From JAPPHA01 sp964291635 (GTDB lineage: Bacteria; Pseudomonadota; Alphaproteobacteria; Rhodobacterales; Rhodobacteraceae): a stretch of DNA of 64,000 bases. The notes under the pieces are model-generated. The model had not been told where the DNA came from, did not search any database, and saw only the letters and a program-made list of their open reading frames with translations. Shown here one piece after another: positions 34,794-43,753 of this stretch. The stretch is taken from positions 558,001 through 622,000 of the forward strand of contig OZ219892.1 in the NCBI GenBank assembly GCA_964291635.2, given 5' to 3'. Both the position numbers and the translations under genes were made by a program. Within the stretch, counting starts at the first letter, position 1, and each line of letters starts with the position of its first letter.

Positions 34794-36072
34794 GTGAGCG
34801 AAACTTCCACATACCGCAACATCATCTACCGGCTTCTGCCAGGCTCCAGGGCGAACGCACGGCGCCTGGCCGGACAGGCAGGCGCCTGCCGCTTCGTCTG
34901 GAACACGATACTGGGGCAGCACAATGACGCCTTTGAGGAGGCGAAGGCCAACGGGGAGAAACCTCCGTCGGTTTCGTTCTTCTCGCTCGGCAAGGAGTTC
35001 ACCGTGCTCCGCAACGAAATCCCGTGGCTTTGCGCATACTCCTTCAGCATCACCCGGTACGTGCTCAAGGACCAGGCCGATGCGTGGAAGGCGTTCTTCA
35101 GGGGCGAGGCAGGACATCCACGCTTCAAGTCCCGCCACGGGTCGACGCCGTCCTTCACCATTCCCGAAGCCGTCACCATCAGGGACGACATGATCAATGT
35201 CCCGAGGGTTGGTCCCATGCGCATCCGGCGGAAGCAGGAACCCGTATCCCGAGGGCAAGCCGGTCAAAGCCGTGATCAGGAAGATCGCCGGCAAGTGGTA
35301 CGTCACCGTCTGCTACGAGGTCGAGGCGGAGGAGCGTCCCGACACCGGGGTCTCGGCGGGCGTGGACATGAACGTCCGCCAGGTGGCGGTGGTGGACACG
35401 ACGGGAGAGGCGGAGATCATCCCCGCGCCCGATACGGGCCGGCTTGATGCGAAGATCGGGCGCAACCAGCGCCGGCTTGCCCGCCAGCGCAAGGGGTCAC
35501 GGCGGCGCATGAGAACCAGGCTCAGGCTGCAGAGGCTCCAGCGAAAGCGGGCCAACAGGCGCAAGAACTGGCAGCACCGTTAAGAGCGGGAACGAACCCC
35601 AGCAGGATACGCACGGTACCGGACGGCGGCCCAAGGGATCGGGAGCCGCCAGATCGCGAACCGGGCAAGCACGGTGTTTGTCGAGAAGCTCAACACCCGG
35701 GGCATGACCAAATCGGCCAGGGGCACGCTCGAGAACCCCGGCAGGAAGGTGAAGGCCAAGTCCGGCCTCAACCGGGAGATCCTGAGCACCGGCTGGCACT
35801 CCGTGAAGGAGAAGCTCGCCTACAAGTGCGCATTGGTGGAGATCGATCCTGCCTTTACGTCACAGACCTGCAACGTGTGTGGAAGGGTGGACAAGGCTTC
35901 CCGCCCGTCGCAGGCTGAATTCACGTGCGTGGCCTGTGGCCACGCGGACAATGCGGACCTGAACGCGGCCCGCAACATCATGGCGTCCGGGATTGGCGCT
36001 TCTGCGCGGCGAGGGGCGTTGGCGCTGGCCACCCCTGTGACCCGTGAAACTGATCGAAAGCTGGCGGCGTGA
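34794..36072 (+). pseudogene. tnpB: tnpB (IS1341-type RNA-guided nuclease), frameshifted, copy A
   Basis: Broken tnpB in at least three frames. The N-terminal part (GTG start 34794, ...YRNIIYRLLPGSRANARRLA) runs to about 35235 and shifts near the MRIR codons. The middle (NPYPEGKPVKAVIRKIAGKW, RuvC-I AGVDMNVRQVAVVDTTG) ends at a stop at 35581-35583. About 80 non-homologous bases follow. The last part from about 35650 has VFVEKLNTRGMTKSARG (RuvC-II), CNVCG...CVACG and DNADLNAARN (RuvC-III). Catalytic residues survive, but the protein cannot be made intact. Confidence 0.85.
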
Positions 36073-36078
36073 CGCGCC

Positions 36079-36101
36079 GTCGACCCATCGATATAAGTCC
36101 C
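36079..36101. repeat. Terminal inverted repeat, copy A right
   Basis: GTCGACCCATCGATATAAGT and three more bases, starting only six bases after the tnpB stop codon. It is the inverted partner of 34600-34622 and is followed immediately by AATGAAAG. Confidence 0.75.
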
Positions 36102-36179
36102 AATGAAAGCCGCGTCAGTCACCCGGTCACGTCTTTCGGCACACCGTATGTCGGAGCAGAGGGCGGTGTAGCTTCAGCA

Positions 36180-36440
36180 CGATCCCCATGCCGCCGCGGG
36201 GAAAACCGGCTTTGTCCGGTATTTCGCGGACATGGCGAACCGGTTTCCCGGAAAATCCGTCCAGCTCCAGCGCGCGCTGGCAGTTGGATCGTTCGCCGTG
36301 CTGCACCGCGACCGGAGATGGTGCGCGCTCCCCGATTACGCCGGATCGACATCTTCCGTCCGGAAGAGCAAGGCCGAATTTCCGGGCGTCGGGACGTCCT
36401 CCCTGAAATTCCCAAGGAACTCGCGCTCGCGAATGGAATG
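36180..36440 (+). pseudogene. SnoaL/NTF2-like protein remnant
   Basis: One frame reads YFADMANRFPGKSVQLQRAL, then AVGSFAVLHRDRRWCALPDYAG. After a shift, the next frame reads IDIFRPEEQGRISGRRDVLP, then EIPKELALANGMF and a stop region. This is the pattern of the SnoaL-like YesE-type family (...VVLHxxxxWPxDPDYAGIDIFRxxxGKIVEHWDVLQxxPxxxxxxNxMF). I infer a frameshifted, N-terminally incomplete gene adjoining the TnpB element. Confidence 0.5.
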
Positions 36441-36572
36441 TTCTGGCGATCTGCCCGCCTCCGCTCAGGGGCAGACACCGGAGGCCCCTGCCGCAACTGC
36501 AAACGGTTTTCCGGACTGCGAGCCGCGGCAGGGGAACAGGGCGGACAAAAGGGTCAGGGGAAGGTCCCGAGT

Positions 36573-38474
36573 TCAGTCGGCGAGGCTCTCGGCCAGGCGC
36601 ATCAGGGTCACGGCTTCCCGGCGATAGCCAAATCGGTCGTCGCCCGTGTTGGCCTCGGCAAGCGCGATCGCATCCGGATAGGACCAGTCGCCGAGGTAGC
36701 GGCTGCCCCTCAGGATTTCACCGAAACCGGCGACTGCGAAAGCGAATCGGGAATCGGCATTGGCCGTGCCGGCGTCCGGCGTGATCGGGAGTTCGACAAG
36801 CCGGCTCTCAACTTCACCCGGTTCCTTGTACCGCAGGCGCAGGAACGCGAGTTCCCCATCCCTGCCCCGGGAAGGCTGGCCGGGATCGGTATAGCGCAAG
36901 GAATCATTGAGCACGGCTGGCGACCCGACCAGCGTGATTTCGTAGATCGCCGTGACCGCATGGCCCGCGCCGATTTCCCCGGCGTCAACCTTGTCGTTGT
37001 TGAAATCCTCGCGCCTGAGCGCACGGGTTTCGTAACCGATCAGGCGATACTCGGCGACGGCGGCGGGGTTGAACTCGACCTGGACCTTGACGTCGTCGGC
37101 GATCGGGAAGAGCGCCCCGGTGAGCTGGTCGACGAGGACCTTCTGCGCTTCCGACAGCGTGTCGATGTAGGCGGCCTGGCCGTTTCCGTTCTGCGCGAGC
37201 GCCTGCATGGTCGCATCGTCCAGGTTACCGCGCCCGAAGCCCAGGACCGAGAGGTAGACTCCGCTCCGGCGCTTGTTGGCGATGAAGGCTTCCAGCGTAT
37301 CGGGATCCGCGATACCGACATTGAAATCGCCATCGGTAGCCAGGATCACCCGCGTGACTTCTCCCGCCGACACCATACCCTCTGCAGTCCGGTAGGCGAG
37401 TCGCAGGCCCTCTGCTCCGGCAGTCGCGCCGCCGGCGTCAAGCCGCTGGAGTGCGGCGAGGATGGTGTCGCGGTCACCGGCTGGAGTCGCGTCCAGGACA
37501 AGCCCCGCGTTGCCGGCATAGGTGACGATGGCAACCTGGTCTTCGGGACGAAGCTGCCCGAGCATCAGGCGGAACGACTGGACCAGGAGCGGCAGTTTGG
37601 CGGGCTCATCCATGGATCCCGATGTATCAATGAGGAAGACAAGGTTTAACGGCGGGCGATCTTCGAAGGCGGGCGAGCGGCCCTGAAGCGCGATATGGAT
37701 CAGCTGCGTGTCCGGATTCCAGGGGGTTGCCGTGACGGTGACTGTGGGTCGGAAGGGCGCATCATCCGCGTCCGGCTCGGGATACCCGTACGGAAAGTAG
37801 TTGATCATCTCCTCGATCCGCACGGCGTCGGGAGGCGGCAGGACGCCGTGCATCAGCGATGAGCGGACCACGGCATAGCTCGCGGTGTCGACGTCAATGG
37901 CAATGGTCGACACGGGCGCTTCGGCCGTGATCCTGAGCGGCTGCGGATCGGCATTGGCGAAGGATTCCGTACCGGGTTCCGACAGGCTCTCGTACCCGAC
38001 AGGTGAATCGCCCGCGAACGATTCTTCGAGCGATTGCGTCCGGAACTGAACGGTACGGGTGCCGACGGGCGACTCGCTCGCGGGGGCCGCCTCGAGCCGC
38101 CTTTCCGCCTCGAGCCGCCTATTCTCCTCGAACATGATCTCTTCCTGGAAGGGAGGGAGGGCGCCCGGCTGCTCGAACGGTACCGTGCCCTCTCGGATTA
38201 CGGGGACAAGGACGACGAGGCCCAGGGCCGCCAGTGCGGTGGTGGTGGCCAATGCCGGTCGCGAGGCAAGTGCTGCAAACATGCGCGTGATTCCCTGTTG
38301 CAAACCCGCCCATCCAACGGGGCGGTCACGAGTAGGACGCGGCGCTGCAGCCATTCCTTGGGCACGTTCGAACATATCCCGCGCGCGAGAGAGGTTGGCG
38401 GCGCGGCGATCCGGGTCCGGCTTTGGAGTCGCACGGTCGATCGCGCGTTTCAGTTCGTCGAGCGGATCCGTCAT
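36573..38474 (-). CDS. Membrane-anchored von Willebrand factor A domain protein
   Basis: 633-aa protein. A cytosolic N terminus of ~65 residues is followed by one membrane helix (ALATTTALAALGLVVLVPVI). An outer linker rich in Glu/Ala/Pro, a VWA-associated N-terminal region (ISTIAIDVDTASYAVVRSSL) and a VWA domain follow; the intact MIDAS is FLIDTSGSM...TYAG...ATDGDFN. A C-terminal DUF3520-like region has TAIYEITLVG and FGEILRGS. The architecture is that of YfbK. It starts with ATGA overlap on an ECF sigma factor gene; the short cytosolic segment could contact the sigma factor. Confidence 0.85.
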   Translation of the reverse strand: MTDPLDELKRAIDRATPKPDPDRRAANLSRARDMFERAQGMAAAPRPTRDRPVGWAGLQQGITRMFAALASRPALATTTALAALGLVVLVPVIREGTVPFEQPGALPPFQEEIMFEENRRLEAERRLEAAPASESPVGTRTVQFRTQSLEESFAGDSPVGYESLSEPGTESFANADPQPLRITAEAPVSTIAIDVDTASYAVVRSSLMHGVLPPPDAVRIEEMINYFPYGYPEPDADDAPFRPTVTVTATPWNPDTQLIHIALQGRSPAFEDRPPLNLVFLIDTSGSMDEPAKLPLLVQSFRLMLGQLRPEDQVAIVTYAGNAGLVLDATPAGDRDTILAALQRLDAGGATAGAEGLRLAYRTAEGMVSAGEVTRVILATDGDFNVGIADPDTLEAFIANKRRSGVYLSVLGFGRGNLDDATMQALAQNGNGQAAYIDTLSEAQKVLVDQLTGALFPIADDVKVQVEFNPAAVAEYRLIGYETRALRREDFNNDKVDAGEIGAGHAVTAIYEITLVGSPAVLNDSLRYTDPGQPSRGRDGELAFLRLRYKEPGEVESRLVELPITPDAGTANADSRFAFAVAGFGEILRGSRYLGDWSYPDAIALAEANTGDDRFGYRREAVTLMRLAESLAD

Positions 38475-39016
38475 GTATTCAATTCCTCCTCCCGTTTTGC
38501 GCGGAGGCGTTTGCGGATTTCCGAGAGGCGCCAGCTGACGGTGCCTTCAGAGACGCCGAGTACATGGGCAGCTTCGGCATGGGTCATTTCATCCCCGAGG
38601 ACGAGCGCTGCCGTATCGCGAAGTTCTTCCGGCAGCGTGCCCATCGTTCGCCGCAGCCAATCGAGATTCCCGGCCGTGTGCTCAGCCACCGCGCGCCGGT
38701 TCAACTCCCAGTGGCCCCAGCCCTCGGCTGATTTCATCCGTGTGGCGGCGCGCCGGCGGCGATCATGGGCGGCGTTGACGGCCACGCGATAGAGCCAGGT
38801 CGTCAATTTGGCCTCGCCCCGGAAGTTCCGCAGCTTTGCCGGCAGGGCAAGGCAGATGTCCTGGGTCATGTCTTCCGCTGTCTCCCGGCGTCCGGTGAGG
38901 CGGAAACAAAGGCGAAAAAGGCCGTCGTAATGGCGGTCCAGGAGCGCGGCGAATGCCGCGCGATCGCCGTTGGCGGCGGCCAGGGCCAGCTCTCGGTCAT
39001 CGTCGGCCATGTGCAT
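38471..39016 (-). CDS. ECF-type RNA polymerase sigma factor
   Basis: 181-aa sigma-70 family factor of the extracytoplasmic-function class. Region 2 spans roughly residues 10-80 (FAALLDRHYDGLFRLCFRLT, ETAEDMTQDICLALP, ETxLTTWLYRVAVNAAHDRR-type). Region 4 is LPEELRDTAALVLGDEMTHA then EAAHVLGVSEGTVSWRLSEI. ATG at 39016, or 39010 two codons later. Co-transcribed and overlapping by ATGA with the VWA membrane protein, a likely partner in signal sensing. Confidence 0.88.
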   Translation of the reverse strand: MHMADDDRELALAAANGDRAAFAALLDRHYDGLFRLCFRLTGRRETAEDMTQDICLALPAKLRNFRGEAKLTTWLYRVAVNAAHDRRRRAATRMKSAEGWGHWELNRRAVAEHTAGNLDWLRRTMGTLPEELRDTAALVLGDEMTHAEAAHVLGVSEGTVSWRLSEIRKRLRAKREEELNT

Positions 39017-39379
39017 CGCATGAAGTATGACGCACGGCCGGCCCGAACCCTTGGCGCGGGTTCATGCCTTCTTCGGCAGCCAGGCGGGAATCCGCGAGGT
39101 TCGATTTCCCCGACCCTGCACGGTCCGGGAGGGCGGCAATCTGCGGCGACCTCTGTGTGGATGACAGCACGGCGAATGGAAAAGGCAGACCGGGGTTGAT
39201 GCTTGCATTTCCGGCATGACTCTCCCCGGCTTTCGAATGGTCGGTGCGGCATGTGCGGCATGCACGACCCGTGAAGACAACATCGATCGACGACGGCTTC
39301 AGGACTGTCGGCAGGATATGTCACGCGACCGTTTTCGGTCAATTTCGTCAGGGGAGGGTCCAGATGAATCCGCGGTCAA
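39017..39379. other. Intergenic, promoter region of the sigma/VWA operon
   Basis: About 360 bases with no recognised gene. I could not find a convincing ECF autoregulatory promoter by eye. Some short frames contain paired Cys residues but have no family pattern. Confidence 0.4.
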
Positions 39380-40894
39380 TCACCTGTCGAGCGTTTGTGG
39401 GGGCGGACCTGCGGCGTCCAGTTTGCCGGACTCTGGCCGACGACGGTCCGGCTCGTGACCGGCAGGGTGATTCTCCCGGTGTTGAAGACCGGATGGACGA
39501 TGGGCCGACCGTGATTCGTGGACACGGCGAGGCGGTTCAGGGGCAGGGTCGACGAGCCGGATGTCGCGGTGTGGATAGGGGATACCGATCCCGTTTTCCT
39601 TGAGTGCGTCCCAAAGTGCGAGGAACACGTTGCCACGGACATTGGCCAATCCCTTCGATGGATCGGATATCCAGAACCGGAGAACGTAGTCCACCGAACT
39701 TTCGCCGAAAGCGATGATATGGCAGACAGGAGACGGATCGGTAATGACGCGATCGAGGCCAGCCACGCACTCGGTCGCGACGCGGCGAACCACATGTGGA
39801 TCGTTGTCGTAGCTCACCCCGAAACTGATCTCGAGGCGGACGAATTCGTCGGAATGGGACCAGTTGACGACCTGCTGGGTAATCAGGTCTTCATTCGGAA
39901 TCAGGTATTCCTTGCCATCGCGGGTTACGACCGACGCATACCGCGCACCGAGATCCGAAATCCACCCGAACGTATTGTCGAGCGAGATGACGTCACCGGG
40001 CTTGATGGACTTGTCCATCAGGAGAATGACGCCTGAAACGAGGTTGGAGACGATCTTTTGCAATCCAAATCCCAGGCCAAGGCCGATCGCGCCCGAAAGA
40101 ACGGTCAGCGTCGTGAGATCAAATCCGACCGCCTGAACTCCCAGGACGAAGGCGGCGCCGTAGAGGCCAAGTTTGGTCAGCTTGATCGAAAGGACCTTCA
40201 GGGACGGGGAAATGTCGTCGTTTCGGTTGATTCTCCTGGCGATCGTCTTGCTCAGCACGTTGGCGATTCCGAGAAAGATGGCGATCGCCATGGCGATCTG
40301 GAGAACGACGAGGAGCGATATCCGCGTCGCGCCGAGGTTGAGCGCGGCGGCATCGAGCAGATTCTGGAAATAATCCCAGAGACCGAGTATTTGCAGGGTC
40401 ACCCAGATCCAGGCCACACCGACGGTAAGCTTGCGGAGCGACCGGTTCCGGATGAGGCGTCCCGCGATGGAAATACACAGCCAGGCAGTCGTCAGCGTCG
40501 CCAGGATCCCGAGCAGGTAACTTCGGCTCGGCCAGGTGACCTGTTGCATGATTCCCACGGTCAGCCAGATCAGGGCGACAAAGATAATGGCGTGCCAGCG
40601 CTGGTTGCAGATCGCCATGAACCGCATTTGCCAGAGGGGCCACCCTTCACGGGCCCGGAGCCACCGGGTGAAGCGGCGGGTGACAAACCTGGACAGGACG
40701 AGCGAGACGACGATCAGGAACAGGGTAATCCCGACCTGGATGAGCCGGGAAGGCAGCAGCAAACCCGCCATGAACTGCTGGATTTCATTCAGCAGCACGA
40801 CCGTGTCGATGGCCAAGGTCTCGAGAGGCGTCAGGTCTTCCGCGCCACCGGAACCTCCGGGGAGGGTGCCACCCTGTTCGCCTTCAGATTCCAT
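39380..40894 (-). CDS. MscS-family mechanosensitive ion channel
   Basis: 504-aa inner-membrane channel. It has an N-terminal loop, about four or five hydrophobic helices, then the conserved pore helix and beta domain: LSGAIGLGLGFGLQKIVSNL, VSGVILLMDKSIKPGDVIS, ARYASVVTRDGKEYLIPNED and ENGIGIPYPHRDIRLVD. It protects against hypo-osmotic shock. The ~55 residues after IRLVDPAPEPP are His/Arg/Pro-rich and unlike other MscS tails, so a late frameshift may have lengthened the C terminus. Confidence 0.9.
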   Translation of the reverse strand: MESEGEQGGTLPGGSGGAEDLTPLETLAIDTVVLLNEIQQFMAGLLLPSRLIQVGITLFLIVVSLVLSRFVTRRFTRWLRAREGWPLWQMRFMAICNQRWHAIIFVALIWLTVGIMQQVTWPSRSYLLGILATLTTAWLCISIAGRLIRNRSLRKLTVGVAWIWVTLQILGLWDYFQNLLDAAALNLGATRISLLVVLQIAMAIAIFLGIANVLSKTIARRINRNDDISPSLKVLSIKLTKLGLYGAAFVLGVQAVGFDLTTLTVLSGAIGLGLGFGLQKIVSNLVSGVILLMDKSIKPGDVISLDNTFGWISDLGARYASVVTRDGKEYLIPNEDLITQQVVNWSHSDEFVRLEISFGVSYDNDPHVVRRVATECVAGLDRVITDPSPVCHIIAFGESSVDYVLRFWISDPSKGLANVRGNVFLALWDALKENGIGIPYPHRDIRLVDPAPEPPRRVHESRSAHRPSGLQHRENHPAGHEPDRRRPESGKLDAAGPPPQTLDR

Positions 40895-40902
40895 CGTTCA
40901 TC

Positions 40903-41295
40903 TCATAACCCGGGGCCGTCCGGACCCGGCTCCAGGTCCTGCCCGAACGCAATGACGTGGCCGTCCGGGTCCTTTAGGTCAAACTCGAGAATCCCGTAGA
41001 AGGTCTTGTGCGGCGGATGCCCGAGCGTTCCACCGGCATCGGTGAAGCGCCGCGCGAGCGTTTCCGCGTCGTCGACGTAGATGTAGGCGACCGTCCCTCC
41101 GTGCACGACGAATTCATCCAGTTTCTGAAGTCCGATCGTCACGGTTCCAAGACCGACGATCGCAAACATGGCGGTCCCGTCATCATCGCGAAAGAAGCTG
41201 TTGGCATCGAAACCCAGCATTTCGGCGTAGAACCGCGCGGACGTTTCGACGTCGCGAGCCGGGATGACCGCCATTGATCGAATCCCCGTTACCAT
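40903..41295 (-). CDS. VOC-family (glyoxalase/bleomycin-resistance-like) protein
   Basis: 130-aa single-domain vicinal-oxygen-chelate protein. Beta-alpha-beta modules are visible: AVIPARDVETSARFYAEMLG, FAIVGLGTVTIGLQKLD, TVAYIYVDDAETLARRFTDA and LEFDLKDPDGHVIAFGQDL (C-terminal metal Glu position occupied by Phe/Gly region). Substrate unknown. Eight bases separate it from the mscS start, so they probably form one transcript. Confidence 0.82.
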   Translation of the reverse strand: MVTGIRSMAVIPARDVETSARFYAEMLGFDANSFFRDDDGTAMFAIVGLGTVTIGLQKLDEFVVHGGTVAYIYVDDAETLARRFTDAGGTLGHPPHKTFYGILEFDLKDPDGHVIAFGQDLEPGPDGPGL

Positions 41296-41676
41296 TGGTT
41301 CTGTTCCTCAACCGGCCGATTGGTGATCTTCGGTCATTATGGCGGGAAACGTCCGCAAAAGCGAGTACGCGGCTCAAGACGCGAGACCAGAATGTCAAAG
41401 TCGTCCTGCGGAATCGCCTTCGCCGTCCGACGGCGAACCCGTGCGGGCGAGTCCGGCAGCTGCCGGAAGACGGGGGCCGCAATCTTCCGTACTGGCGCTC
41501 CGGTACCGGTTCGCCCGCAACGGATTGATCCAGGGTACGTTTTTGGCCATATCCGGTCTGGTGGGATGCGCGTATTTTTCTCGCGCGCCTGCAGGCCATG
41601 CGAGGTGACATGCCGTCGTTCAGTTTGCTTCGTGGCCGCCGCATGTTCTCCGAGTTTGAAGGAGTCAGCAGGAATC
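41296..41676. other. Intergenic region between divergent VOC and PanB-like genes
   Basis: About 380 bases. A plus-strand frame is open through it into the PanB-like gene, but its translation is Arg/Ser/Cys-rich and unlike a protein domain. It most likely holds divergent promoters. No repeat or RNA is apparent. Confidence 0.4.
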
Positions 41677-42492
41677 ATGAAGAGAATCTACACCTGGGCA
41701 GCGAGTCCGGCAGAGAGGAACTGGACGATCGGGGATCTGCTTGCAGGCAAGGGCAAACGGAAATGGGTCCAGACGACGGCCAATACGGCCGAGGAAGCCG
41801 CCGCCGCCGAAGCGGCGGGAATCGATTTGATCATCGGAAACGCCTGGAACATCGAGACGGTCAGGCGGGGATCAGGAAAGCTGTTCCTGACCGCCGCGAT
41901 TGACCTGGTTCGTTATCCGTTACCCGATGATATACTGCGTGCGGCAATGAAAGCGATGGAACTGGGCGCGGACGCCGTCTTGACCGCACGCAGCATGAAG
42001 ATCGTCGAAATGCTGGCTGGTGAAGACATTCCGGTCATGGGCCACCTTGGACTGGTCCCGAGGAAAAGCAGTTGGCGGGGAGGCCTGAGAGCGGTTGGAA
42101 AGACGGCTGACGAGGCTTTCCGGCTTTACGAGGACTTCAGGCGCCTCGAGAGTGCGGGCGCCGTGATGGTCGAAGCAGAAATCATTCCCGGCCCCGTCAT
42201 GTCCGAAATCAGCCGGCGAAGCGGGTTGATCACCGTATCGCTCGGCTCCGGTTCAGGCAGTGATGTGGATTACCTGTTTTGCAACGACATTTGCGGGGAA
42301 CAGGAGAACAGTCCGCGGCATGCGCGCGCATTCGGGAACCTGCTGGAATTGAAACGCCAGGTACAGGATGCAAGGGTCGCGGCTCTTGCCGACTTTCGCC
42401 GGGCCTGCATCGACGGCCGGTTTCCATCCGATGCCGAAACTGTCGACGTCGACCCCGATGAACTTGATCGGTTTGTCTCGCGGCTCGACTGA
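41677..42492 (+). CDS. PanB-like TIM-barrel protein (ketopantoate hydroxymethyltransferase-like)
   Basis: 271-aa protein of the PanB/PEP-mutase-like TIM-barrel group. AAAAEAAGIDLIIGNAWNIE corresponds to the first substrate loop. IPVMGHLGLVPRKSSWRGGL corresponds to PanB's MGHIGLTPQ motif. ESAGAVMVEAEIIPGPVMSE carries the Glu equivalent of PanB's catalytic Glu, and VSLGSGSGSDVDYLFCNDIC follows. It departs from true PanB at several metal-binding positions (no VTAYD motif), so it is probably a paralogue with another substrate. The ATG at 41677 follows AAGGAG. ArgE-like gene 50 bases downstream. Confidence 0.65.
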   Translation: MKRIYTWAASPAERNWTIGDLLAGKGKRKWVQTTANTAEEAAAAEAAGIDLIIGNAWNIETVRRGSGKLFLTAAIDLVRYPLPDDILRAAMKAMELGADAVLTARSMKIVEMLAGEDIPVMGHLGLVPRKSSWRGGLRAVGKTADEAFRLYEDFRRLESAGAVMVEAEIIPGPVMSEISRRSGLITVSLGSGSGSDVDYLFCNDICGEQENSPRHARAFGNLLELKRQVQDARVAALADFRRACIDGRFPSDAETVDVDPDELDRFVSRLD

Positions 42493-42541
42493 CCGGTCGG
42501 GCCGGGGATTGGCCCGGGTCGGGCCCAGCAGGACGGGAAGA

Positions 42542-43696
42542 ATGGACAGTCTCGATATTCTTGAGCGGCTGGTTGGTTTCCCGACCGTCAGCCTCCAGCC
42601 AAATCGCGGCTTGATGCAGTTCGTCTCCGAGTACCTGGCGTCGTTCGGCATCGGGAGCCGCCTCGTGTCCACTGTGCCCGACGAGCGTACCAACCTGTTC
42701 GCGACGATCGGACCGGCAGGGCGCAAGGGAGTCATGTTGTCGGGACACACGGACGTGGTCCCTGCCGATCAGGAGGGCTGGACGGTTGACCCGTTCAGGC
42801 TCACCCGGAACGGTGAGCTCTTCTTTGGCAGGGGTACGGCAGACATGAAGGGATTCGTTGCCTGCGCGCTTGCGGCCGCTGGCCGTGCTGCGGGTCGCCG
42901 GCTCGCGTCTCCCCTGCACCTGGCGCTTTCCTACGACGAGGAGATCGGATGTATCGGTGTCAGGGATCTCATCCCGGCGATCGCCTCTACGGCTTGCAGA
43001 CCCGCGTTTTGCATCGTCGGAGAGCCGACTTCGATGGCGGTCGCGACCGGGCACAAGGGCAAGACGGCGTATCGGGCCGTCGCCCGGGGCGTCGCCGGGC
43101 ACTCGGCGCTTGCGCCACTGGCCGTCAATGCCATCCATCTCGGCACGGAACTGGTTTCCGTTCTCAGAAGAAAGCAACGAGGCCTGGCCGAGACCGGCAG
43201 AAGAGATGACGGCTACACCGTTCCGTGCACGACGCTCCATGTCGGGAAGATCGTCGGTGGAACGCAACTGAACATCGTACCTGATCGATGCACACTTGAT
43301 TTCGAGATCCGGAACCTTCCCGGCGACGACCCGGATGGCATTGTCCGGGAGCTGGACAACGCAGTCAGGGAGCGCATCGCCCCGGTTTGCGAAGCGCATG
43401 CCGGTTGCGGTATCAGCTACGCGACCGAATTCGGCTATCCTGGACTGGAGACGCCGGCGAATTCCGAAATCGTGCGGTTCGTTCGTAGGCTTGCGGAGAC
43501 CGGGGGCCTGACCCGTGTCGACTTCGGAACCGAAGGCGGGCTGTTTTCGGAACAGTTGAACGTACCGACGGTCGTTTGCGGCCCCGGGTCGATGGAACAG
43601 GGCCACAAGCCGGACGAGTATATCGCCAAGGACCAGGTCAGGCGCTGCGACCGCATGATGGATTCGCTTCTCGACGTCCTTGAGACAGGCCTCTGA
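42542..43696 (+). CDS. argE: Acetylornithine deacetylase-like M20 amidohydrolase
   Basis: 384-aa M20 metallopeptidase of the ArgE/DapE group. Metal and catalytic residues are visible: MLSGHTDVVPADQEGWTVDP (His, Asp), FGRGTADMKGFVACAL (Asp), LSYDEEIGCIGVRD (Glu-Glu) and VVCGPGSMEQGHKPDEYI (His). The dimerisation domain has GVAGHSALAPLAVNAIHLGT. It removes N-acetyl groups from ornithine or a related amino acid. The ATG at 42542 begins the conserved part; the frame is open from 42368. Probably co-transcribed with the PanB-like gene. Confidence 0.85.
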   Translation: MDSLDILERLVGFPTVSLQPNRGLMQFVSEYLASFGIGSRLVSTVPDERTNLFATIGPAGRKGVMLSGHTDVVPADQEGWTVDPFRLTRNGELFFGRGTADMKGFVACALAAAGRAAGRRLASPLHLALSYDEEIGCIGVRDLIPAIASTACRPAFCIVGEPTSMAVATGHKGKTAYRAVARGVAGHSALAPLAVNAIHLGTELVSVLRRKQRGLAETGRRDDGYTVPCTTLHVGKIVGGTQLNIVPDRCTLDFEIRNLPGDDPDGIVRELDNAVRERIAPVCEAHAGCGISYATEFGYPGLETPANSEIVRFVRRLAETGGLTRVDFGTEGGLFSEQLNVPTVVCGPGSMEQGHKPDEYIAKDQVRRCDRMMDSLLDVLETGL

Positions 43697-43753
43697 TCGT
43701 CGAAAACAATCTGTCCGTTTCCGGTCGGGCGACGAGCGTGATCGATTCCACGG

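Larger units (their letters stand above)
34600..36101 (+). mobile_element. TIR-bounded element carrying only tnpB, copy A
   Basis: A 1502-base unit with inverted ends: GGGGCTTATAAAGATGGGTT (from 34600) and the complement of GTCGACCCATCGATATAAGT (from 36079). It is flanked by near-identical 8-mers. The only gene is a frameshifted tnpB. The inverted repeat extends about 60 bases at reduced identity, so the left end also contains an inverted copy of the last tnpB codons (TGEIDRNL versus TRETDRKL). The related unit at 45723-48941 has the same structure. No DDE transposase is present, so mobilisation would need a partner in trans. Confidence 0.7.

Noticed and set aside
36069..37649. 526-codon plus-strand open frame
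   Set aside because: Mostly antisense to the VWA protein; only its first part overlaps the SnoaL-like relic, which I annotate separately.
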